From positions 248,001-312,000 of the forward strand of contig NZ_WNXX01000001.1 in assembly GCF_009733795.1 (NCBI RefSeq): 64,000 bases of DNA, written 5' to 3'. The notes under the pieces were generated by a model. The model did not search any database. It was not told the origin of the DNA and saw nothing but the letters and a program-made list of their open reading frames with translations. Shown here one piece after another: positions 1-8,824 of this stretch; position 1 is the first letter of the stretch, and each line of letters opens with the position of its first letter. Made by a program: the position numbers and the translations under genes. Source of the DNA: Actinotalea caeni (GTDB lineage: Bacteria > Actinomycetota > Actinomycetes > Actinomycetales > Beutenbergiaceae).

Positions 1-150
1 GACGATCTGCAGCCAGAAGGGCGCGCCGAGCGCACCCGCGAGGCCACCGGCGGCCGCGCCGCCCGCGAGCATGAGGAAGGTCAGGTCGACCGTCAGCAGC
101 TCGATGACGCCGAGCACGAGCGCCAGCCCCAGCCACCACAACCAGCCCAT
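1..150 (-). CDS. NfeD family membrane protein, C-terminus cut by window edge
   Basis: Only the first 50 residues are present, reading from an ATG at 150 towards the window edge. They begin MGWLWWLGLALVLGVIELL and form a hydrophobic hairpin with a TVDLTFLMLAGGAAA segment, which is the membrane N-terminus typical of NfeD-type proteins that partner SPFH/stomatin proteins. The ABC ATPase at 215-1009 lies just upstream on the same strand, so the two may be cotranscribed. The soluble OB-fold that would confirm the family is outside the window. Identification rests on N-terminal pattern only. Confidence 0.6.
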   Translation of the reverse strand, partial: MGWLWWLGLALVLGVIELLTVDLTFLMLAGGAAAGGLAGALGAPFWLQIV

Positions 151-214
151 GGGACCCTCCTTCACCTCGTCGTCGTCGACACCAGTGTAATGGTCGCAGG
201 GCTGTAAAGACTCT

Positions 215-1009
215 CTAAAGTCTCCGGGCGTGCGCGCGAGCGGCGTATCGACCCTGCTGACGGGACACGATGAGGTCGAGCCCGAACGTCGCCGAGAGGT
301 TCTGCGGGGTCATCACCCGCTCGAGCTCGCCGGCGGCCACCACCTGCCCCTCACGCAGCAGCAGCGCGTCCGTGAAGCCCGGCGGCACCTCCTCGACGTG
401 ATGCGTGATCAGCACCAGCACCGGGGCCTTGGGGTAGTTCGCGAGCTCCGACAGCGCGGCGACCAGCTCCTCGCGACCGCCGAGGTCGAGGCCGGCGGCC
501 GGCTCGTCGAGGATCAGCAGCTCGGGGTCGGTCATGAGCGCCCGCGCGATCTGGACGCGCTTGCGCTCCCCCTCCGACAGGGTGCCGAACATCCGCTCGG
601 CGAACCGCTCCACGCCGAACGCGGCGAGCAGGTCGCGTGCCCGGCTCTCGTCGACCGGGTCGTAGTCCTCGCGCCAGCGGCCGGTGACGCCGTAGGAGGC
701 GGTCAGCACGACGTCGAGCACCCGCTCGCCCCCGGGGATGCGGTCGGCCAGCGCGGCGCTGGCGAGCCCGATCCGCGGGCGCAGCTCGAAGACGTCGACC
801 TTGCCGAGCCGCTCGCCGAGCACGTCGACGGTGCCCGACGTCGGGTGCATGCGCGCCGCCGCCAGCTGCATGAGCGTCGTCTTGCCGGCCCCGTTGGGCC
901 CCAGGACGACCCAGCGCTCGCCCTCCTCGACCGACCAGGACACCTTGTCCAGGATCACCGTCGACCCCCGACGGACGGTCACCTCGGTCATGTCCAGCAC
1001 GTCGCCCAT
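215..1009 (-). CDS. ABC transporter ATP-binding protein
   Basis: A single ABC ATPase domain of about 264 residues. Walker A is GPNGAGKTT, the signature is LSEGERKRVQIARAL, and Walker B is LLILDEPAAGLD followed by an ITHHVEEVP switch region. It has no membrane segments, so it would need a separate permease, and none is adjacent. Members of this soluble type are common in Actinobacteria with no known substrate. The ATG at 1009 is preferred over an in-frame TTG at 1018 because a -10-like AAACTA (TAGTTT on the minus strand, 1018-1023) sits 8 nt before it, suggesting a leaderless transcript; another ATG lies at 991. The gene diverges from 1052-1813. Confidence 0.88.
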   Translation of the reverse strand: MGDVLDMTEVTVRRGSTVILDKVSWSVEEGERWVVLGPNGAGKTTLMQLAAARMHPTSGTVDVLGERLGKVDVFELRPRIGLASAALADRIPGGERVLDVVLTASYGVTGRWREDYDPVDESRARDLLAAFGVERFAERMFGTLSEGERKRVQIARALMTDPELLILDEPAAGLDLGGREELVAALSELANYPKAPVLVLITHHVEEVPPGFTDALLLREGQVVAAGELERVMTPQNLSATFGLDLIVSRQQGRYAARAHARRL

Positions 1010-1017
1010 GAGGGTCA

Positions 1018-1043
1018 AAACTAGTCGCTCCGACGGCTAGCCT
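1018..1043. promoter_or_regulatory. Divergent leaderless-type promoters (-10 boxes)
   Basis: The 42-nt gap between the ABC ATPase and the hypothetical gene holds two -10-like hexamers: TAGTTT on the minus strand (1018-1023), 8 nt before ATG 1009, and TAGCCT on the plus strand (1038-1043), 8 nt before GTG 1052. Neither start codon has a Shine-Dalgarno sequence. That spacing places transcription start at or near the start codon. No clear -35 boxes are visible. Confidence 0.5.
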
Positions 1044-1051
1044 GAGACCCG

Positions 1052-1813
1052 GTGAGCGTGTCCCTGCCTCGGAGCGTCGTTGCGGCCCTGTGGGTCGGCT
1101 CCGCCGACGACGGCGAGAGCTGGCTCACCGATGCCGTCGCGGCGGTCACCGGTACCGACGAGCCGCACCGGACCGACGACGACGCCCCGCTCGCGCTGCT
1201 GCTCAGCCGGCTCGCCGAGCACCGCCGTCCGCGTGCGGCGACCTTCGCCGCGCTGCCGGTGCCGCACGAGCCCGTGGGGCTCGCGGGCGCCGCGGGGGTG
1301 GCCGCGATGGACGCCGGCGAGTGCGTGGTCGTCGACGGCGGCGTGCTCGGGCAGGCGCTGGTCGCGGTGCCCGACGTGGTGGCGTTCGGGTCGGCCCTGG
1401 AGCCCGGCGCGATGGTGCGCTGGCAGCTGCACAGCACGCAGGTGTCGGCGGTGCCGGTCAACCTGGGCGAGGCGCGCCGCATGCTGGCCGAGGCGCTGGT
1501 CGTCGCGGTCGACACGCTCGAGGCGATGGACGTCGCCCGGTGGCGGCCGGACGCGGCCGAGGAGATCGCGGAGCTGGCCTCGGCGGTCGTGCCCGAGCAG
1601 GTGGCGCGCACGCTGCCGCCCGACCTCGACCCGCGCCGCAGCGACCTGCTGGTGCGGGGCGCACGCCTGGAGGCGATCGCCGAGCTCGCGATGGCCGACG
1701 ACGGCGCGGCCGTCACGATGTGGGCCGCCGACCAGCGGCACGCCGCGCTGCGGCACGTCGCCACGGCCGCGCGTCACGCGATGTCGGCCGCCAGCACGTT
1801 CGTGCGGCAGTGA
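1052..1813 (+). CDS. Conserved-looking hypothetical protein, 253 aa
   Basis: Reads from GTG 1052, 8 nt after a TAGCCT -10 box, so probably leaderless. The 253-residue product is Ala/Val-rich, acidic and soluble, with no signal peptide or membrane segment. It carries a central SALEPGAMVRWQLHSTQ stretch and ends with a helical, His/Ala-rich tail. No catalytic motif or known domain was recognised. Coding is supported by strong third-position GC bias and by exact fit between its divergent neighbour and the convergent glgA-type gene (7 nt between stop codons). Function unknown. Confidence 0.7.
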   Translation: MSVSLPRSVVAALWVGSADDGESWLTDAVAAVTGTDEPHRTDDDAPLALLLSRLAEHRRPRAATFAALPVPHEPVGLAGAAGVAAMDAGECVVVDGGVLGQALVAVPDVVAFGSALEPGAMVRWQLHSTQVSAVPVNLGEARRMLAEALVVAVDTLEAMDVARWRPDAAEEIAELASAVVPEQVARTLPPDLDPRRSDLLVRGARLEAIAELAMADDGAAVTMWAADQRHAALRHVATAARHAMSAASTFVRQ

Positions 1814-1820
1814 CCCGCCG

Positions 1821-3017
1821 CTACAACACCCCGCGGTAGACGTCGAGGGTCCGCTCGGCGATCGACTCCCAGGAGAAGTGCTCCTCGGCGCGACGGCGGC
1901 CGGCGGCCCCCATCTCCGCGGCGCGGGCCGGGTCGCCGGTCACCCGGGTGAGCGCGTCGGCGAGGTCGGCGACGAACCGCTCGGGGTGCACGGGCGTGCC
2001 GGTGCCGTCGTCGACCTGCTCGATCGGGACCAGCAGCCCCGTGACGCCGTCGTCGATCACCTCCGGGATGCCGCCGGTCGCCGAGCCCACCACCGGCACC
2101 CCGACCGCCATCGCCTCGAGGTTGACGATGCCCAGCGGCTCGTAGACGCTCGGGCACACGAACACCGTCGACGCCGCGAGCAGCGCGACCACCTGCTCGC
2201 GCGGCAGCATCTCCTCGATCCAGATCACCCCGGTGCGCTGCTCGCGCAGGCCGAGGAACGCCGTCGACACCTCGCGCGCGATCTCGGGCGTGTCGGGCGC
2301 CCCGGCGCACATGACGAGCTGGACGTCCGCGGGCAGCCGCTGCGCGGCCTGCAGCAGGTACGGAAGGCCCTTCTGCCGGGTGATGCGACCGACGAAGATC
2401 ACCGTCGGGCGGCTGCGGTCGACGCCGAACCGCTCGGCGACGGCGTCGATCGCCTCCTCGCTCGGCCGCGTCCAGCCCGCGAGGTCGATGCCGTTGTGGA
2501 CGACGACGACGTCGTCGGGGTCGAGCGAGGGATAGGCGCGCAGGATGTCGGTCCGCATGCCGGCGCTGACCGCGATGACGCGCGCCGCACCCTCGTAGGC
2601 GGTGCGCTCGGCCCACGACGAGAGCGCGTAGCCGCCGCCGAGCTGCTCGGCCTTCCAGGGCCGCAACGGCTCCAGGCTGTGCGCGGTGACCACGTGCGGC
2701 ACGTCGTGCAGCAGGCCGCCGAGGTGGCCCGCCATGTTCGCGTACCAGGTGTGGGAGTGCACGACGTCGGCGCCCTCGACGTCGGCCGCCATCGCGAGGT
2801 CGACCCCGAGGGTGCGCAGCGCGGCGTTGGCGTGCGCCAGCCCGGCCGGCTCGTCGTAGCCCTGCACACCGGGCTCGGCGTCGGGACGAGGTCCCTCGAA
2901 GCACCGCACCCGGACGTCCGCGTGCGGCCGCAGCACCCGCGCCAGCTCGGCCACGTGCACCCCCGCGCCGCCGTAGACGTGCGGCGGGTACTCGCGGGTG
3001 AGCAGGTCGACACGCAT
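1821..3017 (-). CDS. glgA: GT4 glycogen synthase / maltose-1-phosphate synthase (GlgA/GlgM type)
   Basis: A 398-residue retaining glycosyltransferase of family GT4. It starts [21 protein letters not shown], with the Rossmann-type ADP-glucose entry loop, and has a C-terminal donor site around [17 protein letters not shown]. It matches the short corynebacterial-type GlgA rather than the longer E. coli GT5 enzyme. In mycobacteria the orthologue (Rv1212c, GlgM) makes maltose-1-phosphate from ADP-glucose and glucose-1-phosphate, so that activity is equally likely here. The start at ATG 3017 has GGAGG seven nt upstream; the longer upstream open frame is ignored. It is divergent from glgC, which supplies ADP-glucose. 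Confidence 0.9.
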   Translation of the reverse strand: MRVDLLTREYPPHVYGGAGVHVAELARVLRPHADVRVRCFEGPRPDAEPGVQGYDEPAGLAHANAALRTLGVDLAMAADVEGADVVHSHTWYANMAGHLGGLLHDVPHVVTAHSLEPLRPWKAEQLGGGYALSSWAERTAYEGAARVIAVSAGMRTDILRAYPSLDPDDVVVVHNGIDLAGWTRPSEEAIDAVAERFGVDRSRPTVIFVGRITRQKGLPYLLQAAQRLPADVQLVMCAGAPDTPEIAREVSTAFLGLREQRTGVIWIEEMLPREQVVALLAASTVFVCPSVYEPLGIVNLEAMAVGVPVVGSATGGIPEVIDDGVTGLLVPIEQVDDGTGTPVHPERFVADLADALTRVTGDPARAAEMGAAGRRRAEEHFSWESIAERTLDVYRGVL

Positions 3018-3074
3018 CGGTGAACCTCCGTGGTCGTGGTGGCGTTTCCGTGGCTGTTCGCCGTCCAGGCAGCC

Positions 3075-3080
3075 TAGGGT
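3075..3080 (+). promoter_or_regulatory. glgC leaderless-type -10 box
   Basis: TAGGGT lies 7 nt before the glgC ATG at 3088. No Shine-Dalgarno sequence is present between them, so transcription and translation probably begin together. Confidence 0.45.
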
Positions 3081-3087
3081 TGCGCAC

Positions 3088-4332
3088 ATGGCCGCACCAC
3101 GTGTTCTGGCGATCGTCCTGGCGGGCGGCGAGGGCAAGCGACTGATGCCGCTGACGACCGACCGCGCGAAGCCCGCCGTGCCCTTCGGCGGCATCTACCG
3201 GCTCGTGGACTTCGCGCTGTCCAACGTGGTCAACGCCGGCTACCTGCGGGTCGTGGTGCTCACGCAGTACAAGTCCCACTCGTTGGACCGGCACATCGCG
3301 AAGACGTGGCAGATGTCGCGGATGCTCGGCAACTACGTCGCCCCGGTGCCGGCGCAGCAGCGGGTCGGGAAGAACTGGTTCCTCGGCAGCGCCGACGCGA
3401 TCTACCAGTCGCTCAACATCCTCCACGACGAGCGGCCCGACATCGTCGTCGTGGTCGGCGCCGACCACGTCTACCGGATGGACTTCTCCCAGATGGTCGA
3501 GGCGCACATCGCCTCCGGCGCGGAGATGACGGTCGCGGGCATCCGGCAGCCGATCTCGCTGGCGGACCAGTTCGGCGTCATCGCCGCCCACCCGGACGAC
3601 CCGACGCGGATCGCGGACTTCCTCGAGAAGCCGAGCGACCCGCAGGGGCTGGCCGACTCCCCCGGCGAGGTGCTCGCCTCGATGGGCAACTACGTCATGA
3701 ACGCCGACGCGATGATCGACGCCGTCACGCAGGACTCCAGGAACCCGGCGTCCAAGCACGACATGGGCGGCGACATCGTGCCGTTCTTCGTCGCCAAGGG
3801 GCAGGCCGGGCTGTACGACTTCATCCACAACGACGTGCCGGGGTCGACCGACCGGGACCGCGACTACTGGCGCGACGTCGGGACGCTGGACTCCTACTAC
3901 GACGCCAACATGGACCTCATCGCGGTGGAGCCGGTCTTCAACCTCTACAACGACTCCTGGCCGGTGCACACCGGGTACACGGGGCTGCCGCCGGCGAAGT
4001 TCGTCCACTCGGTCGGCGACCGCGTGGGGCACGCGACCGACTCGATCATCTCGCCCGGCGTGGTCGTCTCCGGCGGCGAGGTGCGCACGTCGGTGCTCTC
4101 CCCCGGTGTGCGCGTGAACTCGTGGGCCGACGTCGAGGGCTCGGTGCTCATGGACGGCACCGAGGTGCACCGGCACGCCCAGGTGCGCAAGGCGATCCTC
4201 GACAAGCTGGTCGTCGTCGAGGAGGGTGCGACCGTCGGCGTCGACCGCGAGCTGGACCGCTCGCGCGGGTTCGTCGTCACCGACGGCGGCGTCACGGTCG
4301 TCCCCAAGGGCGCGAGGGTCACCAAGGCGTGA
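3088..4332 (+). CDS. glgC: Glucose-1-phosphate adenylyltransferase (ADP-glucose pyrophosphorylase)
   Basis: Makes ADP-glucose from ATP and glucose-1-phosphate, the committed step to glycogen or GlgE-pathway alpha-glucan. The 414-residue protein has the nucleotidyltransferase motif [13 protein letters not shown] near the N-terminus, the [14 protein letters not shown] region, the GADHVYRMD metal-binding loop, a sugar-phosphate site around FLEKPSD, and a C-terminal left-handed beta-helix ([17 protein letters not shown]). Length is usual for the family. The start at ATG 3088 is 7 nt after TAGGGT; an upstream in-frame ATG at 2998 would overlap the divergent glgA-type gene. Its stop overlaps the GTG of serB by four nt. 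Confidence 0.96.
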   Translation: MAAPRVLAIVLAGGEGKRLMPLTTDRAKPAVPFGGIYRLVDFALSNVVNAGYLRVVVLTQYKSHSLDRHIAKTWQMSRMLGNYVAPVPAQQRVGKNWFLGSADAIYQSLNILHDERPDIVVVVGADHVYRMDFSQMVEAHIASGAEMTVAGIRQPISLADQFGVIAAHPDDPTRIADFLEKPSDPQGLADSPGEVLASMGNYVMNADAMIDAVTQDSRNPASKHDMGGDIVPFFVAKGQAGLYDFIHNDVPGSTDRDRDYWRDVGTLDSYYDANMDLIAVEPVFNLYNDSWPVHTGYTGLPPAKFVHSVGDRVGHATDSIISPGVVVSGGEVRTSVLSPGVRVNSWADVEGSVLMDGTEVHRHAQVRKAILDKLVVVEEGATVGVDRELDRSRGFVVTDGGVTVVPKGARVTKA

Positions 4333-4967
4333 GCACGAACGATCGCCGGCGTCTGCTCGTCATGGACGTCGACTCCACCTTCATCACGGCCGAGCAGATC
4401 GAGCTGCTCGCCGCCCACGCCGGCACCGAGCAGCTCGTCGCCGCGGTCACCGAGCGCGCGATGCGCGGCGAGCTCGACTTCGCCGCCTCGCTGCACGAGC
4501 GGGTCGCGACGCTCGCCGGGCTGCCGGTCGAGACGCTCGACGCCGTCCGCGACGAGATCAGCCTGACCCCGGGCGCCCGCGAGCTCGTCGAGGCGTGCGC
4601 CGAGCGAGACTGGCCGGTCGGGCTGGTCTCGGGGGGCTTCCACGAGATCATCGACCCCCTCGTGGCCGAGCTGCCGATCGCGCGCGTGCAGGCCAACCGT
4701 CTCGAGGTGGTCGACGGCGAGCTCACCGGGCGGGTGAGCGGCGCCGTCGTCGACCGCGCGGCGAAGGCCGCGTTCCTGCGGTCCTTCGCCGACGAGGCCG
4801 GCGTGCCCCTCGCCGACTGCGTCGCGATCGGCGACGGCGCCAACGATCTCGACATGATCGCCGCCGCCGGCCTCGGGGTCGCGTTCGCGGCCTACCCGGT
4901 CGTGGCCGCGCAGGCCGACCTCGCGCTCCCCGGGCCGCGGCTCGACGAGGTGCTCGCGCACCTCTGA
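4329..4967 (+). CDS. serB: Phosphoserine phosphatase SerB (HAD family)
   Basis: Dephosphorylates L-phosphoserine, the last step of serine synthesis. The 212-residue protein has the HAD motifs: [12 protein letters not shown] with the nucleophilic Asp, the LVSGGFHEI Ser motif, a conserved Lys in DRAAKAAFL, and [11 protein letters not shown]. It lacks the N-terminal ACT domains found in longer SerB proteins, so it represents the catalytic core. The GTG start at 4329 overlaps the glgC stop (GTGA), indicating translational coupling to glgC. It ends 4 nt from the convergent gap stop. Confidence 0.92.
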   Translation: MSTNDRRRLLVMDVDSTFITAEQIELLAAHAGTEQLVAAVTERAMRGELDFAASLHERVATLAGLPVETLDAVRDEISLTPGARELVEACAERDWPVGLVSGGFHEIIDPLVAELPIARVQANRLEVVDGELTGRVSGAVVDRAAKAAFLRSFADEAGVPLADCVAIGDGANDLDMIAAAGLGVAFAAYPVVAAQADLALPGPRLDEVLAHL

Positions 4968-4971
4968 GGGG

Positions 4972-5973
4972 TCAGAGTGCGGCGCCGAGCCGCTCGGAGA
5001 ACTCCACCAGCCGGTGGGAGAAGCCCCACTCGTTGTCGTACCAGCCGTGCACCTTGACGTGCCGGCCGACCGCCTGCGTGAGCGGTGCGTCGAAGATCGA
5101 CGAGTGCGGGTTGCCGACGATGTCGGCCGAGACCAGCGGCGCCTCCGAGTACTGCAGGTAGCGCTGCAGGCGACCCGACGCGGCCTCGCGGAACGCGGCG
5201 TTGACCTCCTCGACGGTCACCTCGCGCGCGAGCACGGCGGTGAGGTCGGTGATCGAGCCCACGGGCACGGGGACCCGCATCGCGGCGCCCGTGAGACGCC
5301 CGTCGAGCTCGGGCAGCACCTTGCCGATCGCGCGCGCAGCGCCCGAGGACGCCGGGATGATCGACATCGCAGCGGCGCGGGCGCGCCGCATGTCCGAGTG
5401 CGGCGCGTCGTGCAGCCGCTGGTCGGCCGTGTAGGCGTGCACGGTCGTCATCAGCCCGGACTCGACGCCGAACGCCTCGTGCAGCACCGCGACGAGCGGA
5501 GCCAGCGAGTTCGTCGTGCACGAGCCGTTGGAGAAGACGTCGTGCGCGCCGGGATCGAGCCGGTCGTCGTTGACGCCGAGCACGAACGTCGGCACGTCGC
5601 CCTTCGCGGGTGCCGAGACGACGACCTTCCTGGCGCCGCCGCGCAGGTGCGCCGCCGCGGCCTCGCCGTCGGTGAACCGCCCGGTCGACTCGATGACGAC
5701 GTCGGCCCCGACCTCGCCCCACGGGATGCTCCCGGGCTCGCGCTCGGCGAGCACGGCGATGCGGCGGTCGCCCACCTGGAGCGCGCCGTCGACCTCCGTG
5801 ACGCCGTCGAGGTGACCGTTGATCGAGTCCCACTCCAGCAACGTGGCCAGCGTGTGCACGTCGGCGATGTCGTTGACCGCCACCACCTCGACGTCGGCCC
5901 CGCTCGCGAGCGCGGCACGCAGGTAGCTGCGCCCGATGCGGCCGAAGCCGTTGATGCCGATGCGAACCGTCAT
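4972..5973 (-). CDS. gap: Glyceraldehyde-3-phosphate dehydrogenase, NAD-type
   Basis: A 333-residue phosphorylating GAPDH. The Rossmann motif INGFGRIGRS opens the protein, an acidic residue follows in AVNDIADV (favouring NAD), the catalytic Cys is residue 152 in SNGSCTTNS, and the catalytic His lies in TVHAYTADQ. The usual second Cys of the SCTTNC motif is Ser here. The C-terminal NEWGFSHR segment is also present. Its ATG overlaps the stop of the upstream TetR gene (ATGA), an unusual coupling of a glycolytic enzyme to a local repressor. Whether it is the main glycolytic gap or a second copy cannot be told from this window. Confidence 0.93.
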   Translation of the reverse strand: MTVRIGINGFGRIGRSYLRAALASGADVEVVAVNDIADVHTLATLLEWDSINGHLDGVTEVDGALQVGDRRIAVLAEREPGSIPWGEVGADVVIESTGRFTDGEAAAAHLRGGARKVVVSAPAKGDVPTFVLGVNDDRLDPGAHDVFSNGSCTTNSLAPLVAVLHEAFGVESGLMTTVHAYTADQRLHDAPHSDMRRARAAAMSIIPASSGAARAIGKVLPELDGRLTGAAMRVPVPVGSITDLTAVLAREVTVEEVNAAFREAASGRLQRYLQYSEAPLVSADIVGNPHSSIFDAPLTQAVGRHVKVHGWYDNEWGFSHRLVEFSERLGAAL

Positions 5974-6578
5974 GGTCGTTCCCTCTCCTCGGTGTTCCTG
6001 CCAGGTCCGTGGGGCCGCGACGGTGCGGCGGCCCGCAGCAGCGCGAGCGCACCGCTGCAGGCGTCGTCGAAGGGGCGCTGGTCCTGCTGGGCGATCGCGA
6101 GCACGTAGCCGCCCTGCAGCACCGCCATCAGCGTCCGCGCAAGCTGCTCGGGGTCGAGGTCGTCACGGAGCTCGCCGGCGGCCACGGCCGCCCGCAGCGC
6201 GCGGGCCCAGGCGCCGTGCACCTGCTGGAACGCCCGCGCCACGGGCGCCAGCAGCACCGGGTCCTCGCGCACCTGCGGGTCCTGCGTCATCCGGCCGACC
6301 TTGCAGCCCTTGAGCGCGTCGCGCGGACGCATGAGGTAGGCCTCGATCCGGGCCATCGGGCTGCCGGGGCCGTCGAGCTCGGCCGCGGCCGGCAGCAGGT
6401 CCACGACGTTGCGCTCGAGCGCGGCCAGGGCGAGGTCCCGCTTGCTCGGGAAGTGGTGGTACATGCTGCCCTGCCCCACGCCCGCGCGCTCCCGCACCTC
6501 ACGCGGGCTGGTGTCGGCGTAGCCGCGCTCCCACATCAGCTCCGACATCGTCGTGACGAGGCGTTCGCGGGAGTCCAT
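5970..6578 (-). CDS. TetR family transcriptional regulator
   Basis: A 202-residue TetR repressor. The N-terminal helix-turn-helix is recognisable in GYADTSPREVRERAGVGQGS followed by MYHHFPSKRDL, and the C-terminal ligand domain includes GCKVGRMTQDPQV. The ATG at 6578 is chosen because it starts the HTH domain at the usual distance and lies 14 nt from a TACCT-GT-AGGTA palindrome (6593-6604), a plausible autoregulatory operator. The stop codon overlaps the gap start, so repressor and GAPDH are probably made from one mRNA. The ligand is unknown. Confidence 0.9.
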   Translation of the reverse strand: MDSRERLVTTMSELMWERGYADTSPREVRERAGVGQGSMYHHFPSKRDLALAALERNVVDLLPAAAELDGPGSPMARIEAYLMRPRDALKGCKVGRMTQDPQVREDPVLLAPVARAFQQVHGAWARALRAAVAAGELRDDLDPEQLARTLMAVLQGGYVLAIAQQDQRPFDDACSGALALLRAAAPSRPHGPGRNTEERERP

Positions 6579-6592
6579 GGCACGAGTGTACA

Positions 6593-6604
6593 TACCTGTA
6601 GGTA
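6593..6604. promoter_or_regulatory. Probable TetR operator palindrome
   Basis: TACCT-GT-AGGTA is a perfect 5-bp inverted repeat with a 2-nt centre, 14 nt upstream of the TetR start codon. It sits within a wider tgtac...gtaca context. Position and symmetry fit autoregulation of the TetR-gap operon. Confidence 0.6.
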
Positions 6605-6658
6605 CAGAATGCGCCGACCTTCGCTGCCGCCCGCGGGCGGCGGGTCGCGGGCGGCCTC

Positions 6659-7180
6659 TCAGACCCCGGGGCTGAGCACCTCGACCAGGCGCGCGGAGCC
6701 CGGTGCGAGATCGGCCCAGCCGCCGTCGACCTCGAGCAGCGACAGGCCTGCGGTCGGCACCCCGACCCGCACCTGCGCGAGCGCCGCCGGGTCGGAGCCG
6801 GGGCCGGCGAGTCGTGCGGCGGTCTGCGACATCGTCGGCTCGTGCCCGACGACCAGCAGGTCGCCGACCTCGTCGTGGACCTCGGCGACCGCCGCGAGCA
6901 CGTCGGAGACGTCGGCGAGGTACAGCGCGTCGAGGTAGACCACCTCGGGCTGTCCCTCCCCCAGCGCGTCGGCGACCAGCTGCCACGTCTGCCGGGTGCG
7001 GGCCGCGGTCGAGCACAGCACGAGCTGCGGCAGCCGCCCGTGGTCGCGCAGCTGCTCCGCGACGACGGGCGCCTGTCGGCGGCCGCGCGCCGCCAGCACG
7101 CGTTCGTGGTCGGGCGAGCCGTCCTGGTCGGACTTGGCGTGCCGCAGCAGCGTCAACCTGCGCGGCTCGGTCCCGGCCAT
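6659..7180 (-). CDS. SixA-like histidine phosphatase family protein
   Basis: A 173-residue protein of the histidine phosphatase (phosphoglycerate-mutase-like) superfamily. The catalytic LTLLRHAKSD motif lies at the N-terminus, and the second His lies in LLVVGHEPTMSQ. Length and the RHAKS form match SixA-type phosphatases, which remove phosphate from phosphohistidine or small substrates. The real substrate is unknown. It follows fabI by 11 nt on the same strand, so it is likely the third gene of the fabG-fabI operon. Confidence 0.85.
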   Translation of the reverse strand: MAGTEPRRLTLLRHAKSDQDGSPDHERVLAARGRRQAPVVAEQLRDHGRLPQLVLCSTAARTRQTWQLVADALGEGQPEVVYLDALYLADVSDVLAAVAEVHDEVGDLLVVGHEPTMSQTAARLAGPGSDPAALAQVRVGVPTAGLSLLEVDGGWADLAPGSARLVEVLSPGV

Positions 7181-7191
7181 GCCCGGGCCGC

Positions 7192-7959
7192 CTACTGCCC
7201 CATCGCGTGCACGCCGCCGTCGACGTGCACGACCTCACCGGTCGTGGCGGGGAACCAGTCGCTCAGCAGCGCCACGACCGCGCGGGCGCTGGGCTCGGGG
7301 TCGTTGACGTCCCAGCCCAGCGGTGCGCGCTCGCTCCACACGCTCTCCATCGTCTCGAAGCCGGGGATCGACTTCGCGGCGGTGCTGCGCACCGGTCCGG
7401 CGGAGACGAGGTTGCAGCGGATGCCCTCGGGCCCGAGGTCGCGCGCCAGGTAGCGGCTTGTCGCCTCGAACGCGGCCTTGGCCACGCCCATCCAGTCGTA
7501 CACCGGCCACGCGTACCGGGCGTCGAAGGTCAGCCCGACGATCGAGGAGCCCTGGCCCATGAGCGGCTTGGCCGCGACCGCGAGCGCCTTGAGCGAGTAG
7601 GCGGAGGTCTGCAGCGCGACCGCGACGTCCTCCCACTGCCCGGCGAGGAAGTTGCCACCCATGACGCTCTGCGGTGCGAACCCGATCGAGTGGACGACGC
7701 CGTCGAGGCCGCCGACGTGCTCGGAGACCCGCTCGGCGAGCGCGTCCAGGTCCTCGGTCGAGTTGACGTCGAGGTGCACCACGGGCGCCTCGGCCGGCAG
7801 CCGGCGCGAGATCACCTGGGTGAGCCGGTACGCCTTGCCGAAGCTGGTGAGCACCACGGTGGCGCCCTCCTGCTGGGCCAGCCTGGCGACGTGGAACGCG
7901 AACGAGCTCTCCACGAGCACGCCGGTCACCAGGATGCGCTTGCCTTCGAGCAGCCCCAC
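7192..7959 (-). CDS. fabI: Enoyl-[acyl-carrier-protein] reductase (FabI/InhA type)
   Basis: Catalyses the NADH-dependent last step of fatty-acid chain elongation. The 255-residue SDR protein starts MGLLEGKRILVTGVLVESSF, which matches the InhA-style nucleotide loop. The catalytic Tyr and Lys are in YDWMGVAKAAFEA, and the substrate-loop motif is NLVSAGPVRSTAAKSI. fabG lies 31 nt upstream on the same strand, the same order as mycobacterial fabG1-inhA. The family is the target of isoniazid and triclosan; resistance-associated residues were not assessed. Confidence 0.95.
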   Translation of the reverse strand: MGLLEGKRILVTGVLVESSFAFHVARLAQQEGATVVLTSFGKAYRLTQVISRRLPAEAPVVHLDVNSTEDLDALAERVSEHVGGLDGVVHSIGFAPQSVMGGNFLAGQWEDVAVALQTSAYSLKALAVAAKPLMGQGSSIVGLTFDARYAWPVYDWMGVAKAAFEATSRYLARDLGPEGIRCNLVSAGPVRSTAAKSIPGFETMESVWSERAPLGWDVNDPEPSARAVVALLSDWFPATTGEVVHVDGGVHAMGQ

Positions 7960-7990
7960 TCCGGGCTCCTTCCGTTGTTCGTCGGTTCGG

Positions 7991-8722
7991 TCAGTGCCCC
8001 ATGCCGAGGCCGCCGTCGACCGGGATGACGGCGCCGCTGATGTAGGCGGCGTCGTCGGACGCGACGAACTCGACGGCTGCCGCGACCTCCTCCGGCTGCG
8101 CGAAGCGACCCGCGGGGATGGCGGCGCGGTACTTCTCCTGCGTGGCCTCGGGCAGCGCCTGCGTCATCGCGGTGTCGATGTAGCCGGGCGCGACGACGTT
8201 GCACGTGATGCCACGCCCGCCGAGCTCACGGGTGACCGAGCGGGCCATGCCGACCAGCGCCGCCTTCGACGAGGCGTAGTTGACCTGGCCGGGCGAGCCG
8301 TACAGCCCGACGACCGAGGAGATGAGCACGATGCGACCGTAGCGGCCGCGCACCATGTTCTTCGTCACCCGACGCACGCACCGGAACGTCCCGGTGAGGT
8401 TGACGTCGAGGACGTCGGCGAAGTCCTCGTCCGACATCCGCATGAGCAGCGTGTCCTTGGTGACACCGGCGTTGGCGACCAGCACCTGCACCGGGCCCAG
8501 CTCGGCCTCGATCGAGGCGAACGCCGTGTCGACCGCGGCGCTGTCGCGCATGTCGGCGACGGCGCCGAAGACGCCCTCGGGCAGGTCGCCGCTGCGGTAG
8601 ATCGTCGCGACCTTCTCGCCGGCGGCCACGAAGCGCTCCGCGATCGCGCGCCCGATGCCCCGGTTGGCCCCCGTCACGACGACGACCCGCTGGTCCCGCC
8701 CGTTGTCTGCGGCACCGCTCAC
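7991..8722 (-). CDS. fabG: 3-oxoacyl-[acyl-carrier-protein] reductase FabG
   Basis: An SDR enzyme of 243 residues that reduces 3-oxoacyl-ACP with NADPH. The cofactor motif TGANRGIGRAIAE, the VLVANAGVTKD segment, the catalytic Ser in ISSVVGLYG, the YASSK Tyr/Lys pair and the PGYIDTAMT region are all present. The GTG start at 8722 is chosen because a GGGAAGGGG Shine-Dalgarno sequence lies just upstream. The open frame continues further upstream but into a compositionally poor stretch. It is first gene of a fabG-fabI-phosphatase operon and diverges from the DUF3099 gene. Confidence 0.95.
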   Translation of the reverse strand: MSGAADNGRDQRVVVVTGANRGIGRAIAERFVAAGEKVATIYRSGDLPEGVFGAVADMRDSAAVDTAFASIEAELGPVQVLVANAGVTKDTLLMRMSDEDFADVLDVNLTGTFRCVRRVTKNMVRGRYGRIVLISSVVGLYGSPGQVNYASSKAALVGMARSVTRELGGRGITCNVVAPGYIDTAMTQALPEATQEKYRAAIPAGRFAQPEEVAAAVEFVASDDAAYISGAVIPVDGGLGMGH

Positions 8723-8811
8723 GTCGGCCCCTTCCCTCGTCGAGTCTCGGCCCGGGCACGCGGCGTCGTCCGCCCCTGCCCGCAGGCCAGGATAGGGGCC
8801 CGGACGAGGCG

Positions 8812-8817
8812 TAGTGT
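8812..8817 (+). promoter_or_regulatory. Leaderless-type -10 box for the DUF3099 operon
   Basis: TAGTGT lies 7 nt before the GTG at 8825, with no Shine-Dalgarno sequence between. It would drive the three overlapping genes that end with SURF1. Confidence 0.5.
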
Positions 8818-8824
8818 GGACCAG

